The position numbers and the translations under genes were made by a program. From contig JAGQLS010000001.1 in NCBI GenBank assembly GCA_020429045.1, forward strand, positions 62,001 to 126,000: a stretch of 64,000 bases of DNA, read 5' to 3'. Source of the stretch: Candidatus Woesebacteria bacterium (lineage in GTDB: Bacteria; Patescibacteriota; Microgenomatia; UBA1406; GWC2-37-13). Position 1 is the stretch's first letter; every line of letters starts with the position of its first letter. This document shows, piece after piece, positions 31,359-39,982 of this stretch. Below the pieces are notes generated by a model. The model was not told where the DNA came from. It did not search any database and worked only from the letters and a program-made list of their open reading frames with translations.

Positions 31359-33587
31359 TCACTCGAATCGTTCTCTTCGGCGATTATCTCTGTGGTCTCC
31401 GCCGTGGCGATTGTCTCTTCTGCCACCTCGCCTGTCCTGAAATCTTCCGCCGCGACCTCCTCGGTCACGGTTTCCTCCTCCACCTCGTGAAGGTGAAGTG
31501 TTGCCATTCATAGTGAGGTTGATTCTCCCCATTTTGTCAATTTCATAAACTTTTACTTTTACTTTTTGACCAATTTCGACAACGTCGTGCGGATCTTTGA
31601 CAAAATCGTTGCTCATCTTCGAAACATGCACGAGTCCTTCCTTGCCGGGAAGTATCTCGACAAACGCACCAAATTCCATGATACGTTTCACTTCTCCTTC
31701 AAATTCTTCTCCGACTTCGACATCGCGCGTCATGCTTTTGATTATTTCTACAGCTTGATCAACATTTTCTTGTGTCAAACCGCTCACGGTCACTTCGCCA
31801 TCGTCGTTGACAGTAATGTCTGTGTTAGTCTTGGCGATAATGCTTCGGATCGTTTTACCACCCGGACCGATTACTGTTCCGATTTTATCTTCCTCTATCT
31901 TAAACACTTCGATGTTGGGTGCGTATTTTGAAACGCTTTCTCGTGGCGAGGCGATAACCTTCTCCATGACGTCGAGAATCGTAAATCGCGCTGTTTGAGC
32001 TTTTTCCAATATCTCAGCGATCATCTTATCGGTCAACCCATTATTTTTGACATCGAGTTGTATGGCAGTTATCCCTTTGCGTGTACCGGTAACTTTAAAG
32101 TCCATTTCTCCTGAGAAATCTTCGATCCCCATGATGTCAGTTAAGATGACGTAGTCGTCGTCAGACCTCGTCATGATACCCATGGCGATACCGGCAACTG
32201 GCGCCTTGATAGGCACACCAGCGTCCATAAGCGCCAGAGTAGAACCGCAGGTTGAAGCCATAGATGTCGAGCCGTTTGACGTAAGCACCTCCGAAACCAC
32301 ACGAATAGTATATGGGAATTCATCGTCGTCGGGAAGCACAGGAACAAGCGCCTTCTCGGCAAGTGCTCCGTGACCAATTTCTCGTCGTGAAACAGAGCCG
32401 ATTCGACCTGTCTCTCCTACCGAATACGGTGGAAAATAATAGTGGTGTATGTACGATTTGACTTCTTGGCCCTCCGGCGTTTCGATGAGTTGCTCGAGCT
32501 TGGGTGCGCCAAGAGTGGCGATCGAAAGGACCTGAGTTGTTCCGCGATTAAAGATGCCGGTTCCGTGTGTGCGTGGAAGCACGCCGACTTCAGCACTGAG
32601 TTCGCGAATAGTATCAAGATCTCGTCCGTCGACACGCACTTTGGTATCGAGTGTTTTATCCCGAATCAATTGCTTGACTAAGTATTCAACGGCTTTTGCG
32701 ATTGCCTTTGTTTCAAATTCTGTGCCGTATTTTTCTTTTGCTTCTGTAATAAGATTGCTGGTGAGTTCGGAACTTCCGCCTTCTTTTGAAGCTTTTTCAG
32801 CAACGATGGCATCAAGCTCTTTTGAAAAATCTTTTTTAAGCGATTGCAATAATTTTTCATCGTGCAGTGGATCGTTGACCACTTCTTTTTGTGCGCCGAT
32901 TTCTGCTCGGATCGATTCAATAAAGTCGATGATTGGTCGATTTTGTTCTTTTGCATACATAAGGGCTTTTGCAACCAAATTGTTGCTCAGTTCCTGTGCT
33001 TGCGTTTCGATCATGACGACTTTCTCTTTGCTTGTTGAGGCAACAAGATTGAGTTCAGAAAATTCCTCTTGCTGTTCGGTTGGATTGATGATGAAAGAAT
33101 TTTCACCAGTTTCTGTTGGAATGTAGCCAACCTGCAAGGTGCTTATCGGTCCATTCCATGGGATGGGCGATACGTGCAGTGCTGCGGAGGTTGCAATCGA
33201 GGCAAGGATTTCGGGTGGGTTGACATTGTCAACCGAAAGAAGCGTGATAACGATTTGTACTTCTTTGCGATAGTTCTTTGGAAAAAGTGGGCGGATCGAA
33301 CGGTCGATGAGTCTGCCATTTAAGATCGCCTCGTCTGATGGTCGTCCTTCTCGCTTGACCCAACGAGAGCCTTTAATGATGCCCCCAGCATACAGCTTTT
33401 CGGCGTAAATAACCTGCAAAGGAAAATAATCGATGTCGGTGCGCTGACCACCTTCTGTCACGGTGACGAGCACGCATGTTTCGCCGAGTTTGGCAAAAAC
33501 CGATGTCGTGGCAAGTTTTGCAAGTTTGCCAAATTGTAAGGTAAGTGTTTGTTCACCAATCGTGGTGGATGCTTCATATTGTTTCAT
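31359..33587 (-). CDS. pnp: Polyribonucleotide nucleotidyltransferase
   Basis: PNPase degrades RNA 3'-5' with phosphate. Two RNase PH cores are visible: GSRWVKREGRPSDEAILNGR in the first, and RTHGTGIFNRGTTQVLSIATLG plus ILTDIMGIEDFSGEMDFKVTG in the second. The KH domain has IGTVIGPGGKTIRSI, and the S1 domain GEVKRIMEFGAFVEILPGKEG. An Arg/Gly-rich tail (SRGGGGNRDRGGRGGR) extends beyond S1 and would add RNA affinity. It lies downstream of rpsO in the same order as in E. coli, with a long structured spacer. No Shine-Dalgarno is present just before ATG 33587; the sequence there reads cctcctt on the mRNA, the opposite of one. Confidence 0.96.
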   Translation of the reverse strand: MKQYEASTTIGEQTLTLQFGKLAKLATTSVFAKLGETCVLVTVTEGGQRTDIDYFPLQVIYAEKLYAGGIIKGSRWVKREGRPSDEAILNGRLIDRSIRPLFPKNYRKEVQIVITLLSVDNVNPPEILASIATSAALHVSPIPWNGPISTLQVGYIPTETGENSFIINPTEQQEEFSELNLVASTSKEKVVMIETQAQELSNNLVAKALMYAKEQNRPIIDFIESIRAEIGAQKEVVNDPLHDEKLLQSLKKDFSKELDAIVAEKASKEGGSSELTSNLITEAKEKYGTEFETKAIAKAVEYLVKQLIRDKTLDTKVRVDGRDLDTIRELSAEVGVLPRTHGTGIFNRGTTQVLSIATLGAPKLEQLIETPEGQEVKSYIHHYYFPPYSVGETGRIGSVSRREIGHGALAEKALVPVLPDDDEFPYTIRVVSEVLTSNGSTSMASTCGSTLALMDAGVPIKAPVAGIAMGIMTRSDDDYVILTDIMGIEDFSGEMDFKVTGTRKGITAIQLDVKNNGLTDKMIAEILEKAQTARFTILDVMEKVIASPRESVSKYAPNIEVFKIEEDKIGTVIGPGGKTIRSIIAKTNTDITVNDDGEVTVSGLTQENVDQAVEIIKSMTRDVEVGEEFEGEVKRIMEFGAFVEILPGKEGLVHVSKMSNDFVKDPHDVVEIGQKVKVKVYEIDKMGRINLTMNGNTSPSRGGGGNRDRGGRGGRFQDRRGGRRDNRHGGDHRDNRRRERFE

Positions 33588-33598
33588 AAAAATATAGT

Positions 33599-33714
33599 GA
33601 AGGAGGTGGTGCGGTAGCCATTCTTAACCCCGACTAGCGTCGGGACGGGCTTATTTCAAAAGCCTTGTGATAACGTTTCTGAAATAAGTCCAGTATGACA
33701 ACCACTTCTCCTTC
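33599..33714 (-). promoter_or_regulatory. Long nested stem in the pnp leader
   Basis: Outer arms gaaggag-gtggt (33599-33610) and accacttctccttc (33701-33714) pair over 12 bp with a two-base bulge. Inner arms gggcttatttca (33647-33658) and tgaaataagtcc (33680-33691) pair with one mismatch. cccgac/gtcggg (33629-33634 and 33639-33644) is a small hairpin inside. On the mRNA the upstream outer arm contains GAAGGAG, a Shine-Dalgarno-like string, paired with ccuccuuc next to the start codon. It may be a control hairpin, as in E. coli pnp, or an inserted MITE-like repeat. Confidence 0.6.
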
Positions 33715-33737
33715 GTTTTTAAAATTAATAATGTAAT

Positions 33738-33791
33738 AAGGTGAGTCTTAATAAAACTATTAAAATGTTTGGTAAGACTTCTTTGTACCTT
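33738..33791 (-). other. Hairpin in rpsO-pnp spacer
   Basis: agtctta (33744-33750) pairs perfectly with taagact (33773-33779), and aaggt (33738-33742) pairs with acctt (33787-33791) outside it. The loop is about 22 bases. It lies between the rpsO terminator-like hairpin and the long pnp stem, and may be part of the processed spacer. Confidence 0.45.
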
Positions 33792-33840
33792 AAGTATAAA
33801 TGAAAATTGTAATAAGTGTTTGGTATGTAAAAAAATGCTG

Positions 33841-33887
33841 AAAAAAAGAAAAGAAAAGGAGAAAGCTAAGCCTACGTAATGAGCTTT
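33841..33887 (-). terminator. Terminator-like hairpin after rpsO
   Basis: On the reverse strand aaagct (33887-33882) pairs with agctttc side bases (33867-33862), followed by a long U-rich tail (tccttttcttttcttttttt). It starts 10 bases after the rpsO stop. In E. coli a leaky terminator in the same place lets part of the transcription continue into pnp. Confidence 0.5.
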
Positions 33888-33896
33888 GCAGCATAA

Positions 33897-34166
33897 TTAT
33901 TTTTTGAGTTTAAGCTTCTTAATGAGCGCTTTGTATCGTTTGTTGTCTAACGACTCAAGGTAATTTAATATTCTGCGGCGTTTTGCAACGACTTTCAACA
34001 GACCTCGACGTGAATGGTTGTCTTTTTTATTTTCTTCAAGGTGAGAAGTAAGCCGTTGAATTTTGTGAGAAAGCAAGGCTACTTGTACTTCTGGTGAGCC
34101 GGTATCTCCTTTTTTGAGCGCGTACGCGTCAATAATTTCCTGTTTGTTGTCTGGCAGTGTTATCAT
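33897..34166 (-). CDS. rpsO: Ribosomal protein S15
   Basis: S15 binds 16S rRNA helices 20-22 early in 30S assembly. The 89 residues match the whole family: KKGDTGSPEVQVALLSHKIQRLTSHL, NHSRRGLLKVVAKRRRILNYL and the basic end. The length is exactly typical. It is the first gene of the rpsO-pnp unit. The conserved His-Ser-Arg-Arg-Gly-Leu RNA-binding loop is intact. Confidence 0.97.
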   Translation of the reverse strand: MITLPDNKQEIIDAYALKKGDTGSPEVQVALLSHKIQRLTSHLEENKKDNHSRRGLLKVVAKRRRILNYLESLDNKRYKALIKKLKLKK

Positions 34167-34273
34167 AGGTTTGATCGCAAAAAATGAAATTTTGTCTTTT
34201 GTGTTACTTTAAGTGATATTTAGAACTGTAAAAAGCGATTATAATTGAAATTGATACAACTTGCAAGGCCAGT

Positions 34274-34594
34274 ATGAACATACGACATATCTCTCGGAAA
34301 ATACCTGTTAACGTTCCCCTCGTGAGTATCGTGGTTCTTTTCGTGGGAAATATACTTTATTTTACCATAATTCGCCCCACTTCTGCTTGGTTGGTGCTCT
34401 TGGGAATAGTATTATTGTCTGCGTTGACACATGTGCTCCTGGCGCAGACGAAATATAAACGATTTGCTAGTGTAATAACCGTGTTTGTAGCTGTATTTTT
34501 GCTTATGAACTATATCGCAGGGTTTTCGGTTATAAACACACTACTGCTTGCGTCCATTATAATAGTGGCAAGAAAACTAACAACGAAGAACTAA
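34274..34594 (+). CDS. Small membrane protein of unknown function
   Basis: The 106-residue protein has three predicted helices (VSIVVLFVGNILYFTII, WLVLLGIVLLSALTHVLLA and SVITVFVAVFLLMNYIAG, possibly a fourth near the end). It has basic ends and no recognised motif. A tataat at 34240-34245 lies about 28 bases before the ATG, with an aagg possible ribosome site 7 bases upstream, so this unit may not be leaderless. It is divergent from rpsO and followed by a repeat-rich spacer. Confidence 0.6.
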   Translation: MNIRHISRKIPVNVPLVSIVVLFVGNILYFTIIRPTSAWLVLLGIVLLSALTHVLLAQTKYKRFASVITVFVAVFLLMNYIAGFSVINTLLLASIIIVARKLTTKN

Positions 34595-34862
34595 AAACGT
34601 GTAGCTTGAAGCTTGTAACCTAGAAAAACTTACAACTAACAATTAACAAGTAACAGGTAATAACAAAGAACGAAAAACATGTAGCTTATAGTTTGAAGGC
34701 GTAAAACGTAGGGACGAGTCGCCTGCCTGCGGCGGGCGAGTCGGCGGGGAATGACAGTGTTTTAATGATTTTTTGCTTTAATGATTTCGCAATATATTGA
34801 TATATTGATTTAATGTTTTCATGATTTAATGATCTATTGACTTTCGACTTTATGATTAACCT
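34595..34862. repeat. Repeat-rich intergenic region before metG
   Basis: The first ~110 bases are low-complexity words (gtagcttgaagcttgtaac, acgaaaaacatgtagcttatag) that closely match the reverse strand near 625-660. At 34706-34756 a GC-rich stretch contains cgcctgcc-tgc-ggcgggcg, an imperfect hairpin, and ends cggcggggaatgaca. This resembles intergenic repeats seen in many uncultured bacteria. The rest is AT-rich, with tatgat 6 bases before the metG ATG. Confidence 0.55.
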
Positions 34863-36293
34863 ATGAAAAAATATATAACCACCGCCATACCATACGTCAA
34901 TGGCGCACCACACATAGGCCACGCCTTCGAATTCGTACAAGCCGACTTCATCAAACGATACTACAAAGATATTGCAGGTGAAGACGTGCTACTTCTGTCC
35001 GGCGCCGACGAAAACGCCCTCAAAAACGTACGCGCCGCAGAAACCGCAGGCGAAGATGTGCAACGCTTCGTCGACAAACACGCCATAGAATTCCATGAGC
35101 TTGCCAAAAAATTAAATGTCATATTCGACGTCTTTCAAAAAGGAAGCGACAAAAAACATCATTTCCCTGCAAGTCAGGAACTTTGGACGCGTTGTGCACA
35201 AAATGGCGACATCTACCAAACTGTATACGAAGGGCTGTACTGCGTGGGGTGCGAACTTTTTTACAACAAAGACGAACTCGATGAAAATGGCGAGTGCTTC
35301 GAGCACCCAGGCAAACCGCTTGAGATGGTCAAAGAAGAAAATTACTACTTTCGCCTTTCACGATATCATCAGAAAATTATTGACCTTATTTCTTCCGATA
35401 CCATAAAAGTGCTGCCAGAAGAACGCAAGCACGAAGTTATGGCGTTTCTCAAGCAACCGTTGCAAGACATAAGCATTTCAAGAACAAACGAACGGGCAAA
35501 AAATTGGGGAGTGCCTGTACCCGAGGATGATTCGCAACGGATGTACGTATGGTTTGACGCACTCAACATTTACCAATCTGGCGTAGGATTTGGGTGGAAC
35601 AAAACAATGTACGAAAAATGGTGGCCTGCTGACATTCACGTCATCGGCAAAGGGATAACGCGCTTCCATGCGGTGTACTGGCCGGCATTCTTGCTGTCTG
35701 CCGGTCTCAAACTTCCCAAAACCATTTTTGTGCATGGCTACTTCACCGTCGACGGACAAAAAATGAGCAAAACGCTTGGCAATGTCATTGACCCTATGGA
35801 AATTGTTAAAAAATTTGGCACTGATGCTCTCCGTTTTTTCTTTGCCCGCGAGATGCCTTCCACTGCAGACGGTGACTTTTCTTTCAAACGTATGGAGCAG
35901 CTCTATAACAGCGAGTTGGCAAATGAACTGGGAAACTTAGTCTCGCGTATCACCACGATGGCGGCAATAGATGGCATAACGATCACAATCACACAGGAGA
36001 TGGAACGGTTTCCTCTTGAACTCAGCAATTTGTATGTCACCTATCAATTTCAAAAAGTTGTAGAATATATTTGGACTGCGATTCGCGACCTAAATAAAGA
36101 AATCAATAAAATCGAACCGTGGAATTTCGAGGCAAAGCGTAGAGAAAAATATCTCACGCAATGGCTAATCGAGATTCACAAAATCGGAAAATATTTAATA
36201 CCAATTATGCCCGATACGGCAAAAGCCATCATGGGTGCAACCAAAGGCAGAATAGATAAAGTTGCTCCTTTGTTCCCTCGTTTGTCAAAATGA
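34863..36293 (+). CDS. metG: Methionyl-tRNA synthetase (short form)
   Basis: This charges tRNA-Met. The HIGH motif appears as NGAPHIGHAFEFVQAD and KMSKS as DGQKMSKTLGNVID. The connective insertion has a YCVGCE knuckle and a partner CFEH. The methionine pocket WFDALNIYQSG is present. At 476 residues it ends after the anticodon-binding helices and lacks the C-terminal EMAP-like tRNA-binding domain. A TATGAT -10 candidate lies 6 bases before the ATG, again predicting little or no leader. Confidence 0.96.
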   Translation: MKKYITTAIPYVNGAPHIGHAFEFVQADFIKRYYKDIAGEDVLLLSGADENALKNVRAAETAGEDVQRFVDKHAIEFHELAKKLNVIFDVFQKGSDKKHHFPASQELWTRCAQNGDIYQTVYEGLYCVGCELFYNKDELDENGECFEHPGKPLEMVKEENYYFRLSRYHQKIIDLISSDTIKVLPEERKHEVMAFLKQPLQDISISRTNERAKNWGVPVPEDDSQRMYVWFDALNIYQSGVGFGWNKTMYEKWWPADIHVIGKGITRFHAVYWPAFLLSAGLKLPKTIFVHGYFTVDGQKMSKTLGNVIDPMEIVKKFGTDALRFFFAREMPSTADGDFSFKRMEQLYNSELANELGNLVSRITTMAAIDGITITITQEMERFPLELSNLYVTYQFQKVVEYIWTAIRDLNKEINKIEPWNFEAKRREKYLTQWLIEIHKIGKYLIPIMPDTAKAIMGATKGRIDKVAPLFPRLSK

Positions 36294-36339
36294 TTGTTTC
36301 ATGTAACCGATACGCCCCATTACATGTATAATGAAATCT

Positions 36340-38598
36340 ATGGAAATTCTGAAGTCGTCGTTTTCTTCGCTGAAAAAATTCCTTCACACGCATACAAAAA
36401 AAATCAAAAAAATAGGAATTGTTAGCACCATAAGCGGTAGTTTTCTCACCATTGTTCTGCTTGGGTGCGTCATGCTCTACGCCTATATTTTTACCGGGCT
36501 TCCCTCTCCTTACGAATTGCAAAATTACAATTCTGTGCCGCTTTCGACAGAAATTTACGACAGGAATGGTAAATTGCTGTTTGAAATTTTTAAAGATGAA
36601 AATCGTGTGCCGATCAAGCTTTCCTCACTCCCACCCTATGTTGCCCAGGCCACGATCGCCATCGAAGACAAAGATTTCTACAAACACAAAGGAGTATCGC
36701 TTGTGTCGGGCGTTTTGCGCGCTGTGAAAGAAAATTTAACCGCAGGGGGCGGCTTGCAAGGCGGTTCAACGATCACGCAACAACTTGTCAAAGGAGCACT
36801 CTTAACGCCCGAACGTACAATCAAAAGAAAATTAAGAGAAATGGTTCTCGCCATTTGGACAGAACAGATTTTTTCAAAAGATCAAATCCTTGAAATGTAC
36901 ATGAACCAAGTGCCGTATGGCGGTTTTTCCTATGGTATTGAGCAGGCTTCGCGCACGTATTTCAACAAGCATGCCTCAGAACTCAAACTGCACGAAGCGG
37001 CTCTTCTTGCCGGACTACCACAAGCGCCTACAACATATTCTCCGCACACCAACCCCGAACTTGCCAAAGAGCGTCGCGATACGGTTTTGAGGAGCATGTT
37101 TAAAGAAGGTTACATAACGGAAAAAGAAATGAATAACGCGATCAAACAACCCGTGGAAGTACAACCACCAAAAGTAGCAATACAAGCGCCACATTTTGTA
37201 TTTGAAGTGAAAAAGTTGCTTGAACAGGAGTACGGCCTCAACCAACTCGAAGAAGGTGGTTTGAAAGTGACGACAACACTCGATCTTGATATCCAGCAAG
37301 AAGCGGAAACGGTGGTTTCTGATGAAATAGAAGCACTTGCCCGCTACAATGTGAGTAACGGTGCGGTGCTTGTCACTCGCCCTCCAACCGGTGAAATTCT
37401 TGCTATGGTTGGATCTGCTAACTATTTTGCGCAACCCTCGGGTGCGTTTAATGTAACTACGGCCGGCACCAGACAGCCCGGGAGCTCAATCAAGCCGATC
37501 AACTATGCCATAGGCATCGATCGAGGGCTCGTGACGGCTTCCACCATGTTTCTTGACATTCCAACGTGTTTTGATGCGATTCCGGAAAAATATTGCCCCA
37601 AAAACTACGACAATTCGTTTCATGGACCGGTGCAACTTCGCTATGCTCTTGCCAATTCATACAATATACCGGCAGTCAAAATGCTTGCTTATAATGGCGT
37701 GAACAACTTTATAGCTTCATCGTCGGCATTTCTCATATCATCGTTCAAGGATCCAGATCGATACGGCCTGTCACTCACGCTCGGCGGCGGCGAAGTTGCC
37801 ATGACCGAGATGTCGCAAGCTTTTTCTGCATTTGCCAATCGGGGAAAACCGCGCAAGCTCAACTATGTTTTGAAGGTCGAAGACAAAACCGGCAAAATAC
37901 TGTATGAATTCAAGGACCCCAATTTTGTTCAGGACGTGCGCCAACCGCTCGAATTCCCCAATTATTTGGCTATGCCGGGGAATCGCGCCATTTCTCAAGG
38001 AACCGCATTTATCATTTCGCACATTTTGCAAGATAACAATGCGCGATCAGCTGCGTTTGGTACAAATTCGGAGCTTGTGATTTCGGGGAAATCGGTTTCG
38101 GTTAAAACCGGAACAACAAACGACTTGCGCGACAACTGGGCTATCGGCTATACACCAAACTTCCTCGTAACTACATGGGTAGGCAATAACGACTTTACCC
38201 CCATGAACCAAGGGATCGCCTCTGGTCTGACCGGTGCCTCGCCCATCTGGCACCAGATCATGGCGTATCTTCTTGAAGATCAACCAAATTTATCGCCGGT
38301 AAAACCAGCAGATGTAGACGGTGTGCAGGTCTGTAGCGATACGGGTGTGCGTGCTGCCAAGCAAGGCGATGGCTACAACTGCCCCACGCGTTTTGAGTAT
38401 CTTATCAAAGGCACGGATTCGCCATCATCGATAAGTCGTACGCAGATCCCGGTCAACAGAGATACGGATCAGTATTTGCCTGACCCCAACAACCCCGCAG
38501 TCGAGATGCGCGAGAAAACAGTGCTCAAAGATATGTTTAGTCAATACTGTGTTGACTGCAACCACGAAGGCGAAGCGGTACAGGTAGTGAGAAATTGA
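36340..38598 (+). CDS. Class A penicillin-binding protein (PBP1A-like)
   Basis: A bifunctional glycosyltransferase and transpeptidase for peptidoglycan. After a basic cytoplasmic segment and one membrane helix comes the GT51 domain, with IAIEDKDFYKHKGVS (catalytic Glu), QGGSTITQQLVKG, KLREMVLAIWTEQ and YMNQVPYGGFSYG. The transpeptidase domain has the serine in RQPGSSIKPINYA, SYN in ANSYNIPAV and KTGTTNDLRDNW. ATG 36340 is preferred over ATG 36331, which overlaps the TATAAT at 36327-36332. Four cysteines near the C-terminus (QVCSDTG, YNCPT and QYCVDC) could form disulfides. Confidence 0.94.
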   Translation: MEILKSSFSSLKKFLHTHTKKIKKIGIVSTISGSFLTIVLLGCVMLYAYIFTGLPSPYELQNYNSVPLSTEIYDRNGKLLFEIFKDENRVPIKLSSLPPYVAQATIAIEDKDFYKHKGVSLVSGVLRAVKENLTAGGGLQGGSTITQQLVKGALLTPERTIKRKLREMVLAIWTEQIFSKDQILEMYMNQVPYGGFSYGIEQASRTYFNKHASELKLHEAALLAGLPQAPTTYSPHTNPELAKERRDTVLRSMFKEGYITEKEMNNAIKQPVEVQPPKVAIQAPHFVFEVKKLLEQEYGLNQLEEGGLKVTTTLDLDIQQEAETVVSDEIEALARYNVSNGAVLVTRPPTGEILAMVGSANYFAQPSGAFNVTTAGTRQPGSSIKPINYAIGIDRGLVTASTMFLDIPTCFDAIPEKYCPKNYDNSFHGPVQLRYALANSYNIPAVKMLAYNGVNNFIASSSAFLISSFKDPDRYGLSLTLGGGEVAMTEMSQAFSAFANRGKPRKLNYVLKVEDKTGKILYEFKDPNFVQDVRQPLEFPNYLAMPGNRAISQGTAFIISHILQDNNARSAAFGTNSELVISGKSVSVKTGTTNDLRDNWAIGYTPNFLVTTWVGNNDFTPMNQGIASGLTGASPIWHQIMAYLLEDQPNLSPVKPADVDGVQVCSDTGVRAAKQGDGYNCPTRFEYLIKGTDSPSSISRTQIPVNRDTDQYLPDPNNPAVEMREKTVLKDMFSQYCVDCNHEGEAVQVVRN

Positions 38599-38641
38599 TT
38601 TTTATATATCAATACCCTCTTTCTTTAATCGAGACCAAAAA

Positions 38642-38650
38642 TGATACAAT
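38642..38650 (+). promoter_or_regulatory. Extended -10 promoter of dtd
   Basis: TGaTACAAT ends 6 bases before ATG 38657. The spacing again puts the transcription start at the start codon. Confidence 0.55.
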
Positions 38651-38656
38651 AGACTA

Positions 38657-39103
38657 ATGAAAGCACTTATTCAGCGTGTTGCGCGCGGAAGCGTGAAGAT
38701 TGATGATAAACCTCACGCACAGATCGGGCGCGGATACGTCATCTTCCTGGGCGTCTGTGAAGAAGACACCAAAAAAGACGTTACAAAACTCGTGGACAAA
38801 ATCGTAAACCTACGCATTATGAGCGATGAATATGGTAAAATGAACTGTTCCATCCTCGAAACCAAAGGAGAAATCTTGCTCGTCTCGCAATTCACCTTGT
38901 GCGCAGATTGTAAAAAAGGCCGTCGACCATCGTTTATACACGCGATGAAACCCGAGAAGTCAAAACGTTTGTATGAATATATGGGTCAGGAGCTTGCAAA
39001 AACAGAAGTGAGGGTACAAACAGGTGTTTTTGGCGCAATGATGGACGTAGAAATCATAAACGACGGACCGGTAACTATCCTTCTTGATTCACAAACGCTG
39101 TAA
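38657..39103 (+). CDS. dtd: D-aminoacyl-tRNA deacylase
   Basis: Dtd removes D-amino acids and glycine wrongly attached to tRNAs. The 148-residue protein contains both family signatures: LLVSQFTLCADCKKGRRPSF, with the active-site Ser-Gln-Phe-Thr, and the Gly-cisPro motif at NDGPVTILLDS. The start is fixed by the extended -10 directly upstream. It follows the PBP gene in the same orientation but with its own promoter. Confidence 0.96.
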   Translation: MKALIQRVARGSVKIDDKPHAQIGRGYVIFLGVCEEDTKKDVTKLVDKIVNLRIMSDEYGKMNCSILETKGEILLVSQFTLCADCKKGRRPSFIHAMKPEKSKRLYEYMGQELAKTEVRVQTGVFGAMMDVEIINDGPVTILLDSQTL

Positions 39104-39152
39104 AAATATATATCATCACTCCCAACACATTACTAATTCATTTTAAATTTTT

Positions 39153-39947
39153 ATGAACAATCAAACAATAACCATTAACGTTCCAACCAAAAGGAACGCA
39201 TTACTTAAACAAGCCATTACACGTATCAACAATTGTATTGAAATAAAAACACTGTGGAATGTTGCCAACGTCAACGCCATAGACCGCCGTGGCATGACCG
39301 ATCATGGTCCGGTACATTGCCAGATCGTAGCAAATATCGGCCTTCGCCTCTTGCGCATGCTTATCGAAGCAAAAATAAAGCCTGCCATCGTGCGCGATTT
39401 TAACCTAACCAACGATCATGCAGAACTGGTGGTCGTGCTCGGCTGCTTGTTACATGACGTTGGCATGTCTATTGAGCGTGAAAACCACGAAGAGCTAAGT
39501 TTATTTTTGGCAAATAATTTGCTGCGCGAACTGCTTGAATTTTTACCTGTTCGTGAGCGAACTATCGTGATTTCAGAAACGCTGCATGCGATTTACAATC
39601 ACCGCACCGCAGGATCACCCAGCACCATCGAAGGCGGCGTAGTACGAGTCGCCGACGCACTTGATATGTGTAAGGGTCGTTCGCGTATACCTTTTGAAGC
39701 TGGCAAAATAAGCATTCACTCGCTGTCTGCTTTTGCCATAGAAGAAGTCAAAATTGGGAAAGGCAAAGATACGCCGATCAAAATCAAAGTGATTATGAAT
39801 AATTCAGCGGGTGTTTTCCTCATGGATCAGCATCTTAAGAATAAGTTGAAAGGCTCAAAGATCGATACGTATGTCGAAGTCGAAGCGGTGGTGCTTGGTG
39901 AAACAGACAAGCGCCTGATCAAAGAGTTTAGCTTGAAGACAAAATAA
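39153..39947 (+). CDS. HD-domain metal-dependent phosphohydrolase
   Basis: The 264-residue protein has the HD-domain metal ligands in order: GMTDHGPVHCQIV, GCLLHDVGMSIERENHEE and VVRVADALDMCKGRSRIP. The region after residue ~190 is a beta-rich extension without clear relatives (FAIEEVKIGKGKDTPIKIK). HD proteins act on nucleotides, (p)ppGpp or cyclic dinucleotides; no RelA/SpoT or GYP motif is visible, so the substrate is open. It lies between dtd and rarA, each about 40-50 bases away. Confidence 0.85.
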   Translation: MNNQTITINVPTKRNALLKQAITRINNCIEIKTLWNVANVNAIDRRGMTDHGPVHCQIVANIGLRLLRMLIEAKIKPAIVRDFNLTNDHAELVVVLGCLLHDVGMSIERENHEELSLFLANNLLRELLEFLPVRERTIVISETLHAIYNHRTAGSPSTIEGGVVRVADALDMCKGRSRIPFEAGKISIHSLSAFAIEEVKIGKGKDTPIKIKVIMNNSAGVFLMDQHLKNKLKGSKIDTYVEVEAVVLGETDKRLIKEFSLKTK

Positions 39948-39982
39948 ATAAAGATATTTTCTAATCTACTATAATACAAATC

